Below, piece by piece: positions 37,401 to 43,089 of a stretch of 64,000 nt of DNA. Below the pieces are notes generated by a model. The model did no database searches, was not told the origin of the DNA, and saw only the letters and a program-made list of their open reading frames with translations. Origin of the DNA: an uncultured Eisenbergiella sp. (GTDB lineage Bacteria > Bacillota > Clostridia > Lachnospirales > Lachnospiraceae); contig CANQVD010000011.1 in the NCBI GenBank assembly GCA_947627215.1, positions 34,842-98,841 of the forward strand, in the 5' to 3' direction. The translations under genes were made by a program, and so were the position numbers. Positions within the stretch are counted from its first letter, which is position 1. Each line of letters opens with the position of its first letter.

Positions 37401-39152
37401 GGGGAGAAATCTTACATCCGTTACAGCGAGGACATCTATCGGATCGTCATTACGGTTGAGGAAGATAAGGATACCGAAGGACTGTTGAAAATCGCCGGTA
37501 TCCAGTACCGCAAGTGGGACGGTAGCGACTGGATTTCCTGGGATGGGACGGTTCCGATTTTCACCAACGAGCTCAAGACCGGCGGGCTGAAAGTGGAAAA
37601 GAAGGTCACCGGCACGGGCGGCGAAAGCGACCGGGAATTCTCGTTTACGGTGGAGTTTGACTTTTCGAAGAGCGAATCCCCGGAGGACGTGCCGATCACT
37701 AAAAACGGGGAGCCGGCGGCCGACCTGGAAATCGATGAGGACGGGAAGCTGGAATTTACGCTCAAAGGCGACGAATATGTGGAGGTAGAGGGCCTGCCGG
37801 AGGGCACGACCTACACCGTCACGGAAACCAACGTCAGCGAAGACGGGTACACCACGACCATCACGGATGACGACGGCGATTTGAAGGATGGGAAAGGAGA
37901 GATCGAGGAGGAAAAACAGGATACGGTTACTGTGGTCAACTATCGGCCTGTCAGAAGCCTGACCGTCACCAAGACGGTCAAGGGTGTCGGGGACCTGGAT
38001 AAGCTCTGGAATTTCCATGTGAAGCTGAGCAATACGGATGTCAACGGCTGGCACGGGGATATGTTCTTTACCGACGGCGAGGCCGATTTTATGCTGAAAC
38101 ACGGGCAGAGCGCCACGGCGGAGAACCTGCCGCCGAACATCACCTATACGGTGACGGAGAAGGAGGCCAACCAGGACGGCTACAGCACCTCCCCCAGCGG
38201 GGAGACGGGGACGATTCCAGAGGACGGGACGGTGAACGCCGATTTCGTCAACGAGAAAACGCCGCCTCCTCCGGAGGAAAGCAAGGGGAACCTGACAGTG
38301 TCCAAAACCGTCACCGGCAGTGACGCTGATCCCAACAGGGAATGGCACTTCCGCATAGAGCTGAGCGATAAGAGCATTGATGGCCGGTACGGTGATATGG
38401 ATTTCCATGACGGCGTGGCGGAATTCACGCTGAAGCACGGCGAGAGCGCCACAGCGCGGGATCTGCCCGCGGGCCTCACCTATACGGTGAAGGAGAGCGA
38501 AGCGGATCAGGACGGCTACGGTACTTCCGCGTCGGGCAATTTCGGGACGATTCCGGAGAACGGCACGGCCCGTGCCGAATATGTGAACCGCAAGGATCCG
38601 CCGCCGCCTCCGCCGTCTACGCAGCCGGAGCAGCATTACGGCGGCCTGACGGTGACCAAGACCGTCATCGGCACCGGGGGTGAACCCGACAGGGAATGGC
38701 ATTTCCGGGTGGAGCTGAGCGATAAGAGCATCAACGGTCAGTACGGCGATATGTATTTTACCGCCGGCGCGGCGGAGTTTGTGCTGCGGCACGGGGAAAG
38801 CGCCTCGGCGCGGGATCTGCCGGCGGGCATCACCTACACGGTGACGGAGCTCGAAGCGAACCAGGACGGTTATGCCATGAAATCGGCCGGAGAGACGGGT
38901 ACGATCCCGGCTGACGGTACGGCGAGAGCGGAATTCGTCAACGGTAAAAATGAAAGCGCGCCGCCTCCGACGGAGACCGCGGAGCTCGGCGACCAGAAGC
39001 AGGCGCGTGTCATGCCGGCGACCGGCGACAGCAGTCATCCCGGCTTCTGGCTGGCGCTCATGCTCCTTTCACTGGCCGGCGCCATCGCAGCCTCAGTGCT
39101 ACTCATCGGGAAAAAGAAGCCACGCCGTAAGGACAGGCGCAGGAAACCGTAA
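28416..39152 (+). CDS. Giant vWA / Cna-B-domain sortase-anchored surface protein
   Basis: A surface adhesin or pilin-like protein of 3,578 residues. Order: signal peptide (1-38, ending TWAAPES); vWA domain with MIDAS DMSGS at 145-149; a long middle region with an EF-hand loop at 1440-1451 (DKDGSSDVTQEE); Cna-B/SpaA-like domains starting near 1994, 2168, 2334 and 2491; a Glu/Ser/Gly/Thr/Pro-rich linker at about 2540-2955; an FctA/Spy0128-like half domain; then four tandem Cna-B-like repeats from about 3058, 3180, 3291 and 3409. The Lys in VTKTV and Glu in YTVTE are the usual isopeptide-bond partners. The C-terminus has MPATG (3533-3537), a membrane segment and a basic tail. Start ATG 28416 follows GGGAGGG. 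No sortase gene is nearby. It probably binds host or microbial surfaces. Confidence 0.9.
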   Translation: MRRIKTRVVWHKLTAYLLCLCMLLSLAEGVGSLRTWAAPESGGPTGVNTREADPNTMETYKGKLLSGADGSSSETTGSRYAGRVWSDKTVLRYEDSPLQLTMADDGYESAVSVDADFLHVYSTLTSSQVVNEYPPSPIDLVIVFDMSGSMGQDTRYSIDPGGNGYQAHESAGDSTAYQWPAGGVSMADRIKNSRVQKTLDAINNTIDGLMAQNEQNRVAVCGYGANATVLLPLAHYRHTDEKNPTPYLSVGGMETLYHPSDLVYKTTAEGVDADGWYWQNNRDTCYTVVVNAGNESSDYTEPLHDLEGKGEGSWKPVGTRTVSNNVKGNDKEKDDVKAFPGVAKQDAAGLEKSEKFSEISKLVYEGAKGGTQYAAQSEKLTEAMAATDGLEADDYVGYFTNTQGGIYLAYKQLADSKVTTYAETLTNGVLSTVARIPAAIIMSDGGANFAFNEMGNDSQPYTAEAWNARYGTKSGNEDPENLYINDDVWDSTDNEGRYKDVLHRLGGTPDGVLYNTGDEWYKVFLPGKDTLGEGWDGLHGIFNIGADFYADGTLSSQPAWNHAGVLYSSDNNVVGTSGTVLQVLLTASYMNAVVKKHYENGWAKNGATEESRVPLSTFTMNVDTEHVPQWGRLRLYPTLDPKRYSLDTITTSEWYNEKEKFGTDSDLGYGDALSLKAIYDGLARSWREWKGSAGEGGVGGTTEAVLGLGGANGYIMIKTSSIAEATKNGSSADYNAGGGDRISVTDADILANMAYDEKFYDVTSAELENIFEEILSIILGKVFVPVSGSNDAGVGNSITYQDPIGLYMELKHDAVTATPYHTDNSFTSGPQTYDMAMLLFGEMHGVVRTGVYDAEWIDQYNKAHQSSPFTPGWYKGEDGATAQKTAETKRDENGSTYPAECKSPQDAWKQGWVMRLDFNTLAEYVPIVEEEGEQTQNTTYTVYRFSCPQDDRNKLRINPVYGDKVPDTVQKAWDDAVTSAGGSYPVGNSIYAETPGVYRLSDIRIWTEDTGDFVDEDGVLAPNTGYDTSLYVNIPAAALPTQLAEITMGPSGVMSYKTNLGADHKEEPDYAKYCAQSTPFRLFYAVGVDDYLITRDAAGNQTGINVAMLPDDYIKSHTENGRVYFYSNYYSGSVYQGYGSDAASEYRTMGDPTVSFAAGTDNRYYVYQKPLPLYAHAYRVSGDRLQPVDRAGGIWSEGENQIGGNGAGIGGWEDGTNGGTWAGGRYMGVYDDENAFKTALDAADDGVITDRNGVKYKVVEGGIVFLQSDLLDQVRANEGGSGYADHSVSFSSSDYFFLALEFYLPDKSNQGKNLEGEPVEGTYAGEAIQYVVSRKGGAFGSELHAENIGNGDMLCWTDIGPNSQRLQFEYLSYTVTGDRFRGEPTLELFTKKGRDLKTYLQERGLKDVAPAEGEKSPLQEAVEYWTKVQEEYHDTLMLADKDGSSDVTQEEFNEYFHWAVATKPGGLRVGDMFRNMQAKDRNVTNTATNFYVPTVSPNARIGDIVINNYLGNNGRLYVENSHLYVGKLIDIPEDDPNREALLKTRFEYQVYIQNYTGPMDAVVLRWNRLGNGGNGTWQRQLNTIDVLTSNEGLLLDGDKTTPSVVGKVNGRWEHLRAYTGGSGDPVYYLYEDLDENGQPIAGKQPATVEGGNYYYIYVGGDVDEDESSEHVKRLFQNTSGDDPIENTGVNHAGRTVYMTEKDYTALKESNQPTQSTAPGTYWSVYESTTDTGETGSMDYWFKEAYLIPVGKVTSSIAASGGSPEPLISLMALDSSGWSFDLSDVGEYEHLGFAKETAEGDKFTYDETKYNNEVKEYLCIAHLDQNVDSTDVTITSQFALKSEYMTRTVYFGNKTEETTSLGGAVTATEKGEALKESDLFDARPVGGLSQSRVMQNVAWFTLSHEEGLLFPGLDAGSDYRIVEKNRPGFLLERATHMQENSNTQYEPDETASNGAKATGGNLNADTAYFQKDYYSLDGDTASIKEEGGWYVNRYDPGSLSITKVLQAAEGGLLTEEDQNRLFDFTLKLTAPENPEGMTVEGPFKYTVTEGEGQEKKEVRTGRLLPAGTVEGVGATDIVAESGTTGVPEGESAGIWKFRMKGGQTMTVTGLPVESGYTYQISERIPGGYEVSGSEEGKEEAGEHIVTGEVKAGQEGPVEVTFTNTKKYVVGAFSIEKELKTYGEPTEEDKKQTFDFTLKLTNPDTGQLLEGGPFSYTIVDSKGAEVKSGLLLPNGAENPADADMVAEEDGSWKFQLMGGQTITVEGMPVGAAYSYDYTVSELEDPNAAGRYEVSVDDGEPRSSEGGKYTVNGTVKPGNTEPEKVKFTNTQKAEPAKAELTLTKELSDESDPQSDDVEIKAEQYSFVVTPDRKNPEDDPITDLSGWDAKKGVLVVKNGAPDPDGKTAEATIFEEGTEFKTPGTYRYTVTEQVSDEPGVSSDVAVYTVTVEVSKVYDEDTKLYKGELEAKVTVTKKVGTAGTEEDGITFTNVYRMGSIEVPLRVRKEYNGKLTKGAFTFELTGVEVESGVSVLSVGGKNELNSDVDDPEEEESETQDGSEEEESETQDDSEEEESETQNDSEEENGDGAQDKPEKGPGASGDGASGETSGDGTSGEGAQEPGGSVPPAGGSQSGEETGPGSEAQTGGETKPETQPGTTTQSGTETQPGSETQPGTGTSSGTETQTGSGTSSGTESQSGPNTQSGAGTSGQGAAGTSVDSPDGGKPAGTQSASASAPQENGGPANNQTQASDPIALRQGGPLVGPVALRVESQAFRMTALFAKPQAYNQITLSEVPQNPTAAAPQNGGEPSGTGQEDTTGNETGEGETGNLPGDTQTSGTPETDPQTPETSPQTPEESETSPEGTLPPGQTETPGTSGTDSGAQTPGETEQSPEGIQPPEGQETQGDPEEDLESEADEEEDSGTEEELLGESLGVPGNHLPAPTANATLPAPSKYDSVPSEGNVSDGPWRQTNEADGWVDFGTLTFNQAGTYTYELKEVEGEKSYIRYSEDIYRIVITVEEDKDTEGLLKIAGIQYRKWDGSDWISWDGTVPIFTNELKTGGLKVEKKVTGTGGESDREFSFTVEFDFSKSESPEDVPITKNGEPAADLEIDEDGKLEFTLKGDEYVEVEGLPEGTTYTVTETNVSEDGYTTTITDDDGDLKDGKGEIEEEKQDTVTVVNYRPVRSLTVTKTVKGVGDLDKLWNFHVKLSNTDVNGWHGDMFFTDGEADFMLKHGQSATAENLPPNITYTVTEKEANQDGYSTSPSGETGTIPEDGTVNADFVNEKTPPPPEESKGNLTVSKTVTGSDADPNREWHFRIELSDKSIDGRYGDMDFHDGVAEFTLKHGESATARDLPAGLTYTVKESEADQDGYGTSASGNFGTIPENGTARAEYVNRKDPPPPPPSTQPEQHYGGLTVTKTVIGTGGEPDREWHFRVELSDKSINGQYGDMYFTAGAAEFVLRHGESASARDLPAGITYTVTELEANQDGYAMKSAGETGTIPADGTARAEFVNGKNESAPPPTETAELGDQKQARVMPATGDSSHPGFWLALMLLSLAGAIAASVLLIGKKKPRRKDRRRKP
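36047..36145 (+). repeat. Three 33-base tandem repeats in the surface protein linker
   Basis: Units at 36047-36079, 36080-36112 and 36113-36145 encode EEEESETQDGS, EEEESETQDDS and EEEESETQNDS. A degenerate Gly-Thr-Glu-Thr-Gln-Pro repeat follows at about 36350-36510. Such repeats can change length by slippage without breaking the frame. Confidence 0.9.
37954..38943 (+). repeat. Three near-identical Cna-B-type domain repeats
   Basis: Units beginning RSLTVTKTV (about 37954), GNLTVSKTV (about 38287) and GGLTVTKTV (about 38640) are each roughly 110 residues. They share motifs such as GDMxFxxGxAxFxLxHGxSA, ITYTVTE and ExNQDGY. They differ mainly at surface positions, suggesting internal duplication followed by drift. 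Confidence 0.85.
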
Positions 39153-39183
39153 GAAAAGCGGGAAGGACAGCATTTAAGAGAGA

Positions 39184-39234
39184 AAGGGACTGGCGTCCCG
39201 GTTTTTGGCCGGTGCGACAGTCCCTTCGTTTTTT
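39184..39234 (+). terminator. Terminator after the surface protein gene
   Basis: AAGGGACTGGCG at 39184 pairs imperfectly with TGCGACAGTCCCTT ending near 39226, followed by CG and TTTTTT. Confidence 0.85.
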
Positions 39235-39367
39235 GCCGCGAAAATCCGGAGCGTTTCCGGATTGACATTTTACGGAATCTTTGTCATGATGTTTTTAATG
39301 TGATGAAGGATACGGCGCATGGGGACCGAATGCGTCATGCTGCGGAAAAAGGAGTTGACGGGACGAA

Positions 39368-40462
39368 ATGCAGACGGCAGGTTCTGACAGGCAGGCTCGT
39401 ATTTACGGACTCGATCTGTACAAGATACTCAGCATGTTCTTTGTGATCGCGTTTCATTTTTCTTTTCACGGGAATGTGATCGTAAGCTGCGCGCAGGAGC
39501 TGACCTTTAACTGGACGGTACTCGCTGCGGCGAGAATATTCGGCGCGATCTGCAACGGCGCTTTTATGCTGATCAGCGGATATTTCCTGTACCGGAAAAA
39601 ATTCAGCGCCAGGACCGTCTTCCGGCTGTGGCTTCAGGTCTGGTTTTATTCCGTTGTGCTCGGCGTTGTCTGCGGTATTTTCGGGATAGCGCCGCTCACC
39701 GCGGGAAACCTGCTCCGGATGCTCTTTCCGTTTACTTCGGATCAGTACTGGTTTTTCTCGACCTATATTGTGATATATCTGATTTTCCCGATCCTGAACA
39801 AATGTATCGACGGGCTCTCCCGGCGGCAGCATCAGGCGGCGGTGGTTCTGGGACTCGTCCTTGTTCCCCTGTTCGCTACCTTCGCGGGAGAAAGATGGAC
39901 CATCGGCACGAACAGCCTCGATATTTTTATCGTCTTATATTTTACAGGCGCGTATTTTAACAGGTACGATGTCCGCGTTCCCGTGCGAAAAGCGGCGGCG
40001 GCATCCGTCTGCTGTGTGCTTCTGGAAATACTTTCCCTGTTCGGCATGCGCATCGTTTACCGCCTGACGGGCATAAACGATGTCGCCTATTTTGTCTGGG
40101 ATCAGAATAAAATATTTCCTGTTATGACCAGCATCGCGCTGTTTTTGCTGTTCAGGCAGATCCGTGTCCGTCATACCGGGGTGATTTCATTTCTGGCCTC
40201 TTCGGTTTTCGGCGTATATCTTTTTCATGACGGGCAGGCAAAAATATTCCTGTTCGGGAAGCTGTTCGACAATTCGGCGACCTATGATACCAATATGCTG
40301 CTGCCGCAGATGCTCCTCGCTATGTGTACCGTGTTTGCGGCGGGCATTTTGTTTGACAAGCTGCGGATTCGCCTTTTTGAGAGGCCTGTCCTGAAAATGC
40401 TGGATCCTTTTTTAACCAAGATAAATGCTGTCTGCGACAGGGTGTGGGGCGACAGCGTCTGA
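39368..40462 (+). CDS. Acyltransferase-3 family membrane protein
   Basis: A 364-residue polytopic protein with about ten membrane segments. It fits the acyltransferase-3/WecH group: YGLDLYKILSMFFVIAFHFSFHG carries the conserved His of helix 1, and FMLISGYFLYRKKFSARTVFRLW is typical of the next segments. Members move acetyl or other acyl groups onto extracellular sugars or exopolysaccharide. The target here is unknown. Start ATG 39368 lies 12 bases after AAAAGGAG. It follows the surface protein's terminator and may be an independent unit. Confidence 0.87.
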   Translation: MQTAGSDRQARIYGLDLYKILSMFFVIAFHFSFHGNVIVSCAQELTFNWTVLAAARIFGAICNGAFMLISGYFLYRKKFSARTVFRLWLQVWFYSVVLGVVCGIFGIAPLTAGNLLRMLFPFTSDQYWFFSTYIVIYLIFPILNKCIDGLSRRQHQAAVVLGLVLVPLFATFAGERWTIGTNSLDIFIVLYFTGAYFNRYDVRVPVRKAAAASVCCVLLEILSLFGMRIVYRLTGINDVAYFVWDQNKIFPVMTSIALFLLFRQIRVRHTGVISFLASSVFGVYLFHDGQAKIFLFGKLFDNSATYDTNMLLPQMLLAMCTVFAAGILFDKLRIRLFERPVLKMLDPFLTKINAVCDRVWGDSV

Positions 40463-40477
40463 TGTCCGGACGGACGG

Positions 40478-40512
40478 TCCGGCAGGTCTTCGCGGCCTGC
40501 CGGATTTATTTT
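40478..40512. terminator. Terminator between convergent genes
   Basis: TCCGGCAGG (40478-40486) and CCTGCCGGA (40496-40504) make a 9-bp stem, followed by TTTATTTTTA on the plus strand. Confidence 0.8.
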
Positions 40513-41243
40513 TATGCCTTCACATCCCGCGTCCGCAGCAGCCAGAGCGCGGCGGTGCAGAAGAGGAGGAACCAGGCGCCGCAGCAGCCGAGGAAGCGGA
40601 GCATTTCGCCCGCCAACTGGTCGTCATAGTGATTGGCGTTCATGCCCGCGGTGAGGAGGGAGAAGGGAAAATACAGGCTCCAGCCCTTGTTGGAAAACAG
40701 GAAGCCCGCCATCGTCAGCACCAGGGACAGGCCGATGGGCAGCGCGAAGCTGCGGATGCACTGGCACAGGAGCAGCAGGGCCGCCGCGATGACGATGCCG
40801 CCCAGCCCGCCGCGCAGGCACCAGAACAGGATCTGGACGGGCGGCAGCCCGGGAAGTCCCGCGTATTTCCCGCAGACGGTGAATAGCGCGAATACCCAGA
40901 GCTGTGTGAGCAGGGTGACGGCGGCGGCGACGGCCAGCTTTCCGAAGAAAATGCAGGAGAGCGGCACGGGCGTCGTCATCAGCACGTTGCGGTTGTGCCC
41001 GTAATTTTCCACCCGCCACAGATAGGCGCAGTATACGGCGATCAGCGGAGAGAAGAAAAAGCAGGAATAGAACAGGGTGTGCTGGGTCCAGAGCGCGTAC
41101 CACTGTCCCTGGAGGGTGTCCCGGTAGAACAGGTAATTGGCGGTCCCGATACCGGCGGGGATGAGGGGAATGACGATGCAGGCGAACCAGACGAAGGAGC
41201 GCCGCAGCTTCATCAGCTCGGCCCGGATACATTTGAAAAGCAT
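40512..41243 (-). CDS. ABC transporter permease, lantibiotic-immunity type (second permease)
   Basis: A 243-residue protein with six membrane segments. It begins MLFKCIRAELMKLRRSFVWFACIVIPLIPAGIG, the cytoplasmic start common to LanE/LanG and BcrB-like permeases. VENYGHNRNVLMTTPVPLSCIFFGK matches the loop after the second segment in lantibiotic-immunity permeases. It is the last gene of an ATPase-permease-permease operon, starting four bases after the previous gene. Likely role: expelling a cell-envelope peptide antibiotic. No lantibiotic biosynthesis genes are nearby, so this would be protection against foreign peptides. Confidence 0.82.
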   Translation of the reverse strand: MLFKCIRAELMKLRRSFVWFACIVIPLIPAGIGTANYLFYRDTLQGQWYALWTQHTLFYSCFFFSPLIAVYCAYLWRVENYGHNRNVLMTTPVPLSCIFFGKLAVAAAVTLLTQLWVFALFTVCGKYAGLPGLPPVQILFWCLRGGLGGIVIAAALLLLCQCIRSFALPIGLSLVLTMAGFLFSNKGWSLYFPFSLLTAGMNANHYDDQLAGEMLRFLGCCGAWFLLFCTAALWLLRTRDVKA

Positions 41244-41247
41244 TTTT

Positions 41248-42000
41248 TCACACCTCCTTTTTCAGAAAAGCGCGGCGCACGGCCAGAAAAGCGACGGCGG
41301 TAAACGCCAGCAGGATCAGCAGGCCGCGGGTGTCAAAGGGCAGTCGGGGAAAGGAAACCTTCTGCGTCGCTTCGTTGAAGTCCATTTTCACGGGCGCGCC
41401 GATGAGAAAATAGGTCCAGGGCAGAAAATAGTGCCACCGGTTATCCATGGGCAGCAGCATGGAAAACAGGCCCACGAAGCTGCCCACCAGCCCGACGAAC
41501 AGGGGATAGAGCTGATTTTCCAGGCGCAGAGAGAGGAAAAACTGCAGCAGCAGGATCAGCAGGCTGGTCAGAAAGGCCACGCCCTCCAGCCGCAGATAGT
41601 CCAGGGCGGGGAAGGGCTGCGTCACGCCGAGCGCCGCGCCCAGGGCCCGGATGCCCGCGGCTTCGAGCGCGAAAAAGAAAAACAGATGCAGCGCGGCCAG
41701 CAGGAGCTTGTGCAGGAAAATGCTGGATTTGGGCTGTACGGTGCACAGCAGCTTCAGCGTATTTCCCTTTGTTTCCAGGTCCATCAGGCGGCTGGCGATC
41801 ACCGCCAGGGAAACGGGCAGGAAAATGCCGTTCAGCTCCAGCAGGTCGATCGTGGAAGAGGTATAGAAGTCCCGCAGCGCCGCGGCGTCCCGGCTCGAGT
41901 CGATCCATCCGGCCCAGAGCAGGATGAAAAACAGCACGGGCAGCAGGACGGCGAGCAGCTTGCCCTTCACCTTTTTGCATTCGCACAGGAAAGCGCGCAT
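41248..42000 (-). CDS. ABC transporter permease, lantibiotic-immunity type (first permease)
   Basis: A 250-residue membrane protein with about six segments, opening MRAFLCECKKVKGKLLAVLLPVLFFILLWAGW. It resembles the LanE/MutE permeases that pair with a BcrA-like ATPase. The ATG at 42000 overlaps the ATPase stop by one base (TGATG), so translation is coupled; a GTG one codon earlier is also possible. The C-terminal end (LAVRRAFLKKEV) is short and basic. Its role is shared with the neighbouring permease and ATPase. Confidence 0.82.
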   Translation of the reverse strand: MRAFLCECKKVKGKLLAVLLPVLFFILLWAGWIDSSRDAAALRDFYTSSTIDLLELNGIFLPVSLAVIASRLMDLETKGNTLKLLCTVQPKSSIFLHKLLLAALHLFFFFALEAAGIRALGAALGVTQPFPALDYLRLEGVAFLTSLLILLLQFFLSLRLENQLYPLFVGLVGSFVGLFSMLLPMDNRWHYFLPWTYFLIGAPVKMDFNEATQKVSFPRLPFDTRGLLILLAFTAVAFLAVRRAFLKKEV

Positions 42001-42914
42001 CACAGGCTCACCTGCCTTCCGGTCAGACTTAAGAAGATGTCCTCCAGGTTTTTCTGCTGTTCCTCGATGCGCAGGATGCCCACGCCCTCCCGCACCAGAA
42101 GGGCGATGAGTCCGGCGGTGCGTTCATCGGACAGCTCCGGCAGGGCGAGCACACCGGCCTGGTTCCGGCAGGGAACCTGCCGTTCCTTCAGAAGGCGCTC
42201 TGCGCTGTCGTTGTCCTGAGTGCGCAGGAGCAGGTGCTTCTGGCTGTGCATGCGCAGCTCCTCCAGCTCGCCCTGGAAGATCATCCGGCCCCGGTTGATG
42301 ATGCCGGTATAGGTCGCCATCTGTTCGATCTCGCTCAGCAGGTGGCTGCTCACCAGCACGGTCATCTCGTATTTTCCGGGCAGGGAGCGGATCAGCTCGC
42401 GCATTTCCTGAATGCCCGCGGGATCCAGGCCGTTGGTGGGTTCATCCAGAAGAAGGACCTTCGGTCTGCCAAGCAGGGCGCAGGCCAGCCCCAGGCGCTG
42501 TTTCATGCCAAGGGAATAGTGGGAGACCTTTTTGTGCTGCTGGTTTTCCATGCGGACGGTGTGCAGGACCTCGTCGATCTCGCTTTGCGGCACGTCCTTG
42601 AGCATGGAAATGATCTGCAGGTTTTCCCTGCCGGTCAGGTGTCCGTAGTAAGAGGGGGATTCGATGAGAGAGCCGGTCTGCCGCAGAACGGACAGCCGGT
42701 TTTTGGCGGTGACGGCCACGCCGCCCACCTCGACGGTGCCCTTGTCGGGCTTGACCAGCCCCAGGATCAGCTTCATGGTGGTGGTCTTTCCCGCGCCGTT
42801 GGGCCCCAGGAAGCCGTAGATGCTGCCCTCCGGCACTTCCATGTCCAGACTGTCCACGGCGTTGGCCGCGCCGTAGCGCTTGGTGAGGGCGGCGGTTTCG
42901 ATGGCTGTTTTCAT
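42000..42914 (-). CDS. ABC transporter ATP-binding protein, BcrA/LanF type
   Basis: A 304-residue ATPase. It has Walker A GPNGAGKTT at about 38-46, Q-loop RQTGSLIESPSYYGHLTGREN (the IESPS variant is typical of the bacitracin/lantibiotic group), signature YSLGMKQRLGLA, Walker B VLLLDEPTNGLDP and switch His in VSSHLLSEIEQ. A C-terminal extension of about 80 residues follows, as in BcrA. Ribosome site AAAGGAG precedes ATG 42914. First gene of a three-gene operon with two permeases; these usually protect Gram-positives against lantibiotics or bacitracin. Such transporters are often controlled by two-component systems; one lies at 47.5 kb but is not adjacent. Confidence 0.88.
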   Translation of the reverse strand: MKTAIETAALTKRYGAANAVDSLDMEVPEGSIYGFLGPNGAGKTTTMKLILGLVKPDKGTVEVGGVAVTAKNRLSVLRQTGSLIESPSYYGHLTGRENLQIISMLKDVPQSEIDEVLHTVRMENQQHKKVSHYSLGMKQRLGLACALLGRPKVLLLDEPTNGLDPAGIQEMRELIRSLPGKYEMTVLVSSHLLSEIEQMATYTGIINRGRMIFQGELEELRMHSQKHLLLRTQDNDSAERLLKERQVPCRNQAGVLALPELSDERTAGLIALLVREGVGILRIEEQQKNLEDIFLSLTGRQVSL

Positions 42915-43089
42915 TTGGTCTAAGCTCCTTTCTGCGGCGGGACCAAAACGTTCCGCCCGCCGCAGTTTCAGGATAAGGCGCGCGCCTTTCCTGCGGCTTG
43001 CCGGGAGCTTACTTTTTCCTTACATTTTTTCGGACTGGTTATGCCGTGCCGGGACCGGTCCCGCGGCGAAAATTTTCCGGCGGGGGGGA

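Noticed and set aside
36471..39038. Open frame of 855 codons opposite the end of the surface protein gene
   Set aside because: Shadow of the repetitive GC-rich coding strand; Arg-rich, no domain pattern and no start signals.
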